From contig OY759218.1 of NCBI GenBank assembly GCA_963662175.1, forward strand, positions 10,346,001 to 10,410,000: 64,000 nucleotides of DNA, read 5' to 3'. Shown here piece by piece: positions 57,181 through 64,000 of the stretch. Under the pieces are notes generated by a model. That model was not told the origin of the DNA, did no database searches, and saw only the letters and a program-made list of their open reading frames with translations. A program made the position numbers and the translations under genes. The number at the start of each line of letters is the position of its first letter. Positions within the stretch are counted from its first letter, which is position 1. Source of the stretch: Aradus depressus (lineage: Eukaryota > Arthropoda > Insecta > Hemiptera > Aradidae).

Positions 57181-57475
57181 AAATCAACAATTTTGGAATT
57201 ATATTTAACCTGAAACCTAATCCTGAATAGACAGATTCCAAATATAAAGCCTGGTTGAAGTATTGTCCCAAGATGATGGAACAAACAGACAAAACATGAT
57301 TCAATTTTATTTATATAGATATGTTATAAATATGTAGTTAGGAGGGAGTCCAGAGGTGACTGTCAGGAGCAGCTACGTTGGAGTTACCTGGTTGGGGTCG
57401 GGCAACTCATCTGGAAACTGGACCACTCACAACCCACATTTCACACACAGTAGCCCACATTAAAGGGGAGGTGAA

Positions 57476-57500
57476 GGGGGGGGGGGGGGGGGAGGGGGGG
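57476..57500 (+). repeat. Poly-G tract (17 + 7)
   Basis: Two G runs split by one A, about 300 bp from the poly-C tract, so the two could pair. Confidence 0.9.
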
Positions 57501-57536
57501 AGGAAATTCTCATTTATCGAATCAAAAGTAGAAATT

Positions 57537-57610
57537 CGTCGGTGAATCACCGGCTATGTACTTCCCCAACACGAATTTATCAATTAACGATTAATAGAGT
57601 CGACAGTATC
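57537..57610 (-). repeat. 139-bp-module repeat, 3' end
   Basis: CGTCGGTGAATCACCGGC, TATGTACTTCCCCAA, reverse. Confidence 0.65.
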
Positions 57611-57639
57611 TTTTCAGTAGAAGGAAATCGAGGTTCTGT

Positions 57640-57710
57640 CGAGTAAAAAAAAAAATTCAAAATTTGGCCAACGTTTCGAAAACTATTTATTTTCTTCTTC
57701 AGAGCCTACA
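57640..57710 (-). repeat. Degenerate hammerhead-motif segment
   Basis: Minus strand: CTGAAGA, stem II GAAAA...TTTTC, GAAA, then ACGT (self-complementary) and TGGCC. Only the core region is conserved. Confidence 0.32.
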
Positions 57711-58382
57711 GAATATAAACCAACAAATTAGACATTATGGACAATGATATAAACAGATACTTTATATTAATTTGAAAAAGAGATGGAAACAATTTTTTTT
57801 AAACGTAAATGAAAGAGAGAAAAATAATAATAATTTTTTCCCTCTTTCATTTATACAATATTAACATACAAGCCAATGTTAATGTTGTACATCGAAAGCA
57901 GCCAGTGACGAAAGGAATGACAACAGTAACATATTTACTGGCGGAACTAACCCCTTGGAATTTAATAATTCAGTATGAAATGAATTTGAGAGGGGAGAGA
58001 AAGTGATCTGTAAAAGCGTGGTAGGTATAAGAAAGTCCACTGTAACGACCGCATATTTTTTTAATGCAATTAGAGAAGGCAATTTGTGCGATGTGGCATC
58101 TAAAATCTGTGAACGAGAAAGGAGTTTTGGAGGAGGGGGGCTGAAAGCTAAAATTAGATCCTTATAAGCCCGGTTACAGTTACTAACCAGGCAGATAACC
58201 TGGTTAAAGTTACTAACCGGACAAGGCCGGGTAACCTGTTAGTGAAATATGATTCTATAAATATTTCAGTTGAAAGCGAAAACAAAAAATAAAAAAAATT
58301 TCCCGCATAGCACAATGGCAGGTTTGCTTACCATAGTTTGATAACAGCTGCATTAATGCATAAATATTTTATTAATTTTTCA

Positions 58383-58400
58383 CCCCCCCCCCCCCCCCCC
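58383..58400 (+). repeat. Poly-C tract (18)
   Basis: Uninterrupted C run in the same intron. Confidence 0.9.
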
Positions 58401-58446
58401 GTAAAAATTTGGCACGTCAATTTGAAGAAAATGACTGATAGTAAAA

Positions 58447-58690
58447 GTGTTGGGTTCCGGAGCCCCCTTTGGTGCCCCCCTGGATGATTTACCGGGGAGA
58501 CGGGGTGGGGGGACGCCTGGCCTGGCCCCCAGGTTTGACTTTCAAATTCCCGCCCCCGGTCTTCCCGGCCCCCCAATGTTATTTACGACATCAGCCCTCC
58601 ACCTGTTCTTAATTCAATTGCCCCCCCCCCCCCACCCCCTCCACATCCCCAGAATTCCGCCCCCCTCTCCTCTCACCAGATCCACCACTT
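58447..58690. other. GC-rich patch with poly-C in intron
   Basis: CCCCC/GGGGG-rich segment ending in C13. On the minus strand GGAAGACCGGGGGCGGGAAT weakly resembles a decayed tRNA-like SINE head. Unassigned. Confidence 0.4.
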
Positions 58691-59102
58691 ATTATTTTTT
58701 TTTTTGCATTTTTCTTCTTTCCTGGAACTTCGTAATGGAACATATAAACTAATAAAACGTCTATTAAAGTACACTAAAACCTCAAATTTCGCGAGGGTAA
58801 ATTTTCTTGTATCCTGAATATGTGAACTATAATACAATTAGAAAACATGGATTAGGTTCTTCAATAGAAAAAACAATTTCGGACAAGGAGGGATTGTAAA
58901 AAGGTACAAAAAAGCGTACATACATTTTTATAAAATGTATGTAGATAATTCATCGTTTAAACAAAGGAGTAAAAAATATAGATAAGTGACTGTGAAACCC
59001 TTCCATTAGGGTACATACAGAAAATACGTTAATATTAAATAATTTTAATTGAAAAATTGGAGAGAACGAGTGAATGAGGTTAGGCTGATCAGTCGAGTAA
59101 GT

Positions 59103-59123
59103 CCCCCCCCCCCCCCCCCCCCC
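59103..59123 (+). repeat. Poly-C tract (21)
   Basis: Uninterrupted C run about 230 bp from the FN3 exon donor. Confidence 0.9.
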
Positions 59124-59352
59124 ACTTATCGGGAAAAAAATGATGATGGTTGTTTTGCGTTAACAGTGCTCTGGAAATTTCTACGTAAGGAAGCATTATA
59201 GCTTATCTATAATCTATCTCCTTCTTAAATTTTAAACTCTTCTGCATATTAGGATCTAACTCAATACCCGATGTAGTTTTAATACGTCTTCAATTTATTG
59301 CTGAAAAAATGACTATATTTAAATGAGCTATTGAAAGAAATGTAGTAGTTAC

Positions 59353-59649
59353 CTGTGTACTTGGCGACTCCTTTGAATGTGACAGTTTCGAGAATGAGAG
59401 GCTCAGAGCGACCTTTCCCATTGACGGAGAACACACGGGCCTGATAGATCTGTCCAGGCTGGATCCCGGACAAGGTGAAGAGGGGACGAGAGGAGCTGAG
59501 GTTGACCTTCATGGAGAGACCAGGCAGTTCAAGAAGCTCCAAGAGGAACCACTGAGGAAGACCACCGTCGAAACCTTCCTGACACTCCAACTGGAAGGTG
59601 TCCCGGGTCAGGTTGGTGATGGAACAGTTGACCAGGGGGAAAGGACGAC
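59353..59649 (-). CDS. Sidestep-like gene A: fibronectin type III exon
   Basis: This is the first visible exon of a sidestep-family single-pass receptor on the minus strand; Ig-domain exons must lie above 64 kb. The 98-codon exon is one FN3 domain: it opens with RPFPLVNCSITNLT, carries the family signature CQEGFDGGLPQWFLLEL, then NLSSSRPLFTLSGIQPG and the FN3 F/G-strand motif NGKGRSEP. Several N-glycosylation sequons (NCS, NLT, NLS) fit an extracellular location. The acceptor is TTGTTTCAG and the donor ACACAG/GTAACT; the exon enters needing two bases and leaves in phase 1, which matches the transmembrane exon at 53.7 kb. Side proteins are membrane partners of Beat proteins and act in axon guidance and synaptic matching. 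I cannot tell which Side paralogue this is. Confidence 0.88.
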
Positions 59650-60099
59650 CTGAAACAAGAAGACTGTTGAAGAAGATAAGGCAGGATAGAGAGGAAGTGG
59701 ATGCCAGAAAGGGGAATATTCAAGGCTCTAATAGAATTCCAGAAGAAGAAGACGAGGCAGCCGAGGAAGCCTAGAAAGAAGATTATTGAAAAAGATATGG
59801 GAGGATACGAATTGACGGAAGAAGTTAGAAAGAAGAAGACCCGAGTCCGGAATGGGAGTCAGAAGACGAGGGAGACGTCTTGGAAGAAGAATAGATTTGG
59901 CTGTAATAAGGCCGATTGGTGTAGGATAATAAAAAAAATTCAAAAAATATTTTTCGCGAGTGACAGTGTTTTTTTTCTTTTTTACTATACATCCTTCGAA
60001 TGTAACGTTCAAAGTAAATCAAGTCTCCCTAAAATCCTTTCAGTATTTCAATCGTATGAGAAAAAAAAAACAATTAAAAATATATAAAATCTCTTGACA

Positions 60100-60720
60100 A
60101 ATAAAATATAAGTAGAGATTTACTTCGTTAAAGACAGCTAGGATCGTCAGTAGTGATCCACTATTTCTGTGTTGAAGTATTTATTAATTTCATTTAATCC
60201 AATGCACCAGCTTATATAAATATTTTAAATTACAAAAAATGCTAACTGGTCTCATTTTAATCCAATGCTTCTATTCTTATTAGTTCGAAGTTGTTTTTTT
60301 TATTTTCATTAATTAATTTCAATTGTTGGGGTGTGTACGATTTTGAATGTATGTGGCAGCTATATTTTTCTCCCATTTATATTCTGAGATTCAACATACG
60401 TAAGAACCTCTTCAACATAAGTGAATGTATAAGATGTCATTCTCTTCAGGGAGAAGTTATCTACAAAAAGGCTCCTTGCGTTTTCCGATTAAAAATATTT
60501 TTCTGAAATTTTTTGTCATATGACCACATAAAGAATTTTTTCAAAACAATATTAATGACTTTCCACACATCCAAAATTGATTTTTTACCCAATGGATTTT
60601 CCAGAATTCAAAAAAGAAAACTCTGGGTAGCCAGGAAATGGATTCTACGAATACGAGGCTTTCTGACCAAAATAAATGAATATTAATTTCAATGAAAGGA
60701 GACGCAAAATTTCATTAATT
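60100..60720. other. Intron or upstream sequence, nothing recognised
   Basis: AT-rich; the polypurine stretch 59735-59900 lies just before it and is polypyrimidine on the gene's strand. Confidence 0.4.
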
Positions 60721-60774
60721 TTATAATATAACAATATAGAAGGGGAGGCCAGGTTTTTGCGCTAAGGAGGGAAT

Positions 60775-60900
60775 CACCTGTGACGTCAGAAGCAGGTGCC
60801 ATATGAGTGTCAACCAACAGATATCAGAGAAAGTGTCGGTCTGGAATCACCTGACATTCCTAGCCAATAAGATGCGAAAGAACTCCCGATCTATGGATGG
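60775..60900. promoter_or_regulatory. CRE, E-box and CCAAT cluster
   Basis: A perfect TGACGTCA (60781-60788), nearby CACCTG and CAGGTG E-boxes, and CCAATAAG near 60866 lie in a GC-richer island in AT-rich sequence. It could be an enhancer or promoter; no initiator was pinned down. Confidence 0.25.
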
Positions 60901-61304
60901 CGCGATTTGGACCGGGGGCTGGAGGGGCATCACACACCTAGACACCTTCGGAGAGGGAAGAAATGTCGGAGGAAGCTCATAGATAGTGAGGTGTTATCTT
61001 CATAAGTTCTGGGCTCAGCCCGAATTTAATTTTTACATTATATATGTAAAGCAGTGAACGTAGATTATGTGAATAGTGGAGACAGTGTCGTATACAAGAT
61101 GTATATATGTATACCTCTCACCTCCACCAGACAACTTCGACTCGTCTACATCACAACTCACCTTAGACTGGTCCACTCTAATTAAAATAGCTGATGGTCG
61201 TCTTTTGTTCTTTATTCATTGGTTCGTTCAAAAACAAATGCGACTTCATATAATTATTCACCAATTTAGTTGATTCTTTGTTTTTATACGAACAAATATA
61301 ATTA

Positions 61305-61523
61305 TTTTTTTTTTTTTTTTTTTTTTTGGCCTTATGTACGATGCATATTAGCCATATCTCTTGTAATGTTGTTATCTAGATAATTTACGACATCCATGGC
61401 CCCGGGAGGGAGTTCTATCTACGAAATAAAACTCACTCCCGGACGGGATTCGGACCCGCAAACCAGGGTGAGACCATGCGACCAAAGCCCTACGCTCTAG
61501 CCCGCACGGCCACCATGGCCCCC
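61305..61523 (-). mobile_element. SINE2 copy
   Basis: Poly-T of about 23, then the reverse-oriented SINE2 unit. A short candidate duplication ATAATTA flanks it. Confidence 0.83.
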
Positions 61524-61734
61524 AATAATTAATTTTTATAATAATAATAATTTGAATGTGTATAATTTTATACATCACACCCTATAATATTACAATATTA
61601 AATAAAGTATCCAAGTAGAATCATTATATATTAGAATAAGTTGGTGGGGATCTCCAGAGACAACATCAATGGTAAGTGGGGTTTTAAATAAATAAAATAA
61701 AATAACAAGAAATATATAATTACAACACAGACGT

Positions 61735-62030
61735 TCATCAGTTTCTAAAATGTTTTATAAACATTTAGTTACTAACCATCATTACGATGTTTGACAATAA
61801 TTTAATATAAATAACATTTTTAAATATTTTCATTTACAAAAATTCTAACTGACCTCTTTGAATTGTTGTTATATTCAGTTAGCATGTTTGTAATTTATTA
61901 TATTTAAAACTGTTATTTATATTAAATTAATGACAAACATTGTAATGATGATCATTAATTAAATGTTTATTTAAACTGTTAGAAACTGAAGAAGGAGAAT
62001 ACACCCGATACGTTCTAAATCTCAGAAAAT
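61735..62030. mobile_element. Degenerate palindromic hammerhead-motif element
   Basis: Imperfect inverted arms of about 80 bp (61740-61820 and 61915-62000) surround an AT-rich centre. The right arm reads CTGAAGAAGG...CCCGATACGTT, a decayed core; the left arm keeps CTGATGA on the minus strand but lacks stem II. No clear target duplication was seen. Confidence 0.4.
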
Positions 62031-62039
62031 AATATAGCT

Positions 62040-63130
62040 GCCACATATTATATCTTTATATAACCTCATTAATGGTTTCTTAAAATATAGATGCAACTGT
62101 TTAATTTATTATCAGGAGGTATTTATATAAGGGGTAGGTTTGTTAACATAAATTTAACACTAGATTGTTGTTGGTTGAGGACAACCTCATATTTATTGTA
62201 GATCAGATATACCAAAAAAATTTATTCATTCTGTATTGGTGAGCTATTGCGGTATTTTCATTTCAAATAAAAAATATAGTTACAGTCAACAAATAATCGA
62301 ATAAGAGATGCTTTTTCATTTTCAATAATATAATAAGATGGGAGTCAGAAGATATATAATAATTATAATATTAATTAAATAAATAAAATCTTAAAGTCGC
62401 GAGGACAAGGATCTGCAGATCTACAAATAAATATTCCAAATTATTGTTAACAGAAATCTTTATTAAGGGATAGAAGAAAGTTGTAGGATGTCCACAAAGA
62501 AAGGGGGAACTGTATGCTTTTTTAGCATTGGACAAAGTTCAGAGGGTGAAGTCACGATAACAAAAAAATAATATGGCCCACCAGAAAAATACAATTGAGG
62601 CTGTGTAAGGGCCAAAGACAACAGGAACAGGGTACAAGGTTGACACTGCACCAGCCACCAGCAAGATAGCAGTCAGCCCTGACTCTCCTCTTGAAAAGGA
62701 TTTTTTTATTTTTTTTTAGGGTTCCGTAGCACAATGGTCCCAACTCGCCCAAAATCCATAACTCCTCATCTGTCAGTACGAAATGAATGAAACTTAGCAC
62801 GTTTATTCTTCACATTTTTCTTCGTCATTTGCAAAAAAATATATCTGATGTGACCATAACAAGACTTTCTTAAGCTCACTACATTTGTACAGATTAATCT
62901 CCCTCTTTCTTCTCCTCTTTCTCTCAAATTAATTTCTCCCCCATTTCAAACTGGCATCACTAGGTTTGAGAAAGGCTTATGAAAGTTATGGCATCAAAGG
63001 GATTATTTGTTTCATTGTAGATTCAGGGTAAATCTGAGAGTGATAATGCCAGTTTGGAATGAGGAGAAAATAATTTGAGAAGGGGAGGGAGGGAGGGGGA
63101 GTGATCTATAAAATGTAGTGGGTGAAAGAA
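62040..63130. other. No recognisable gene
   Basis: A GC-richer part (62460-62800) contains GGGTTCCGTAGCACAATGG, like a dispersed repeat; no exon is supported. Confidence 0.4.
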
Positions 63131-63137
63131 AGTCATG

Positions 63138-63680
63138 TTACGGCCTCATCAGGTATTTTTCTTGTTGATATTTTGCATGTTCCTCTTTAGTGCTGGATGC
63201 GAAGAGGATGTCATCGAGATACGCAAAGCAATACGGAAAGACCCAAAATATTGAATCCATGAACCTCTGGAAAGAAAATCTATGCAACGTCCCGGAGACC
63301 ATATCACACATCTTCGTGTATTCCCCAAGTCCGAAGGGAGTGATTATTGCAGTTTTTGGGATAAGAGTATCTTCTTCCACGACGGGTATTTGGGAGGAAG
63401 CTATCACGAGATCGGCTTGCTGAATCCCTTCTTGCCGTGGTTACATTGATACCTATGAGGTTTGGAATCGGATAGCAGTTGGGCAACATTTGGGAGTTCA
63501 GGCGGCGAAAGTCTCCACATGTGCGTAAGCGGGCGTCCTCGTCCGCCACAGGCAAAGGGATGCCCACTCCATCCTCCACCATCAGCTAGAACTCCTCCTA
63601 CATGGCTTGATATTTTTCTGGAGGAAGCCTTCGAGCCATGGAATACATGGGGAGTCCTGTCGTTTCTACACAATGGGAAA
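63138..63680 (-). pseudogene. Ty3/mdg4-type retrotransposon reverse-transcriptase fragment
   Basis: Motifs in several frames on the minus strand: ARRLPPEKYQ, TCGDFRRLNSQ, NCYPIPN, KTAIITPFGL, then CFAYLDDILFAS, the catalytic YLDD of the reverse transcriptase, followed by STKEEH. At least two stops and two frameshifts are present. Gag, integrase and LTRs were not seen, so this is a decayed internal fragment. Confidence 0.8.
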
Positions 63681-64000
63681 TAGCGTGTTTCAGGGGTCGG
63701 GTGAGAAGAAGGACGTGTGACTCTAGGAAATTCCTTGAGGATCTTCTCGAAAGGGAGACTTCCTGGTAGGGCAGAAATACTGTTGACGGGGGATCTGAGA
63801 TGCGCCTCCTTAAAGTAAAGTGAATAATATATATATAAAATTATTATTATTATAATACATATCGGTTCTAATAGCATCGACCTATTGACAGTCCTGTCAC
63901 CCCAAGATTCTGCCTTGCTCAATCATTTTATCGACGAAGATTTATTTGACGTAGCTTTCTTATTGATAAGGTGAAAACGAGGAAGGCGTTTTAGCGAACA

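Noticed and set aside
57360..57440. Extra small exon of sidestep-like gene A (CCCAACCAG/GTAACT donor)
   Set aside because: No acceptor gives a frame that joins the FN3 and transmembrane exons in the required phase without a stop.
59701..60087. 128-residue Lys/Arg-rich protein on the plus strand
   Set aside because: It is the complement of a polypyrimidine intron stretch upstream of the FN3 exon; composition explains the frame.

Overview
The window is AT-rich, intron-bearing, repeat-dominated animal DNA. Spliced GT-AG genes, a sidestep-family cell-surface gene, mariner, hAT, jockey-like and Ty3-type remnants, tRNA-derived SINEs and a SINE tail made of the arthropod telomere unit (CCTAA)n all point to an arthropod, most likely an insect. 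I cannot name the order or species. Less than 2% is recognisable host coding sequence.

Three host genes are visible. (1) Minus strand, 59.65 to 43.74 kb: the 3' half of a sidestep-family receptor, with an FN3 exon, a transmembrane exon, a cytoplasmic exon, and probably one further cytoplasmic exon and a terminal exon. Splice phases agree at every junction. (2) Minus strand at 2.77-2.90 kb: the first-Ig-domain exon of a second sidestep-like gene, whose remainder lies below position 1. A TATA-less Inr+DPE promoter candidate with a short first exon sits at 39.9 kb on the same strand. The two genes therefore look like tandem paralogues. (3) Plus strand, 28.48 to 33.52 kb: a four-exon gene for a small nuclear protein with an N-terminal winged helix (SAMD1/KAT6 type) and a complete C4HC3 PHD finger, ending just after the finger.

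Everything else is mobile or repetitive. 0-8 kb: Ig exon with a triplicated splice donor, SINE copies, a 139-bp-module repeat, a 30-bp minisatellite. 8-16 kb: full-length SINE, jockey-like LINE end, a palindromic hammerhead-motif element, a decayed hAT, a 754-bp TIR element. 16-25 kb: module-repeat copies, solo hammerhead-motif segments, stacked insertions at 21.5-24.1 kb. 25-28.4 kb: AT-rich sequence without recognisable genes. 28.4-36 kb: the winged-helix/PHD gene, nested SINEs, a 105-bp array. 36-43 kb: paired TIR elements, mariner remnant, promoter candidate. 43-60 kb: sidestep-like gene, its introns full of satellites, LINEs, palindromes and poly-C/poly-G tracts. 60-64 kb: intergenic sequence and a broken Ty3-type reverse transcriptase.

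The most unusual signal is a family of about 280-310 bp palindromic insertions (9.68, 47.42, 50.65 and 54.50 kb, with a degenerate one at 61.73 kb). Each has two inverted arms, each arm carries a hammerhead-ribozyme-like core (CTGATGA, stem II, GAAA) followed by a self-complementary stem III, and each has one short unpaired tail; the four main copies have 8-14 bp target-site duplications. Solo copies of the same motif occur elsewhere. This resembles the hammerhead-bearing pseudo-LTRs of Penelope-like elements, but arranged as minimal inverted dimers.
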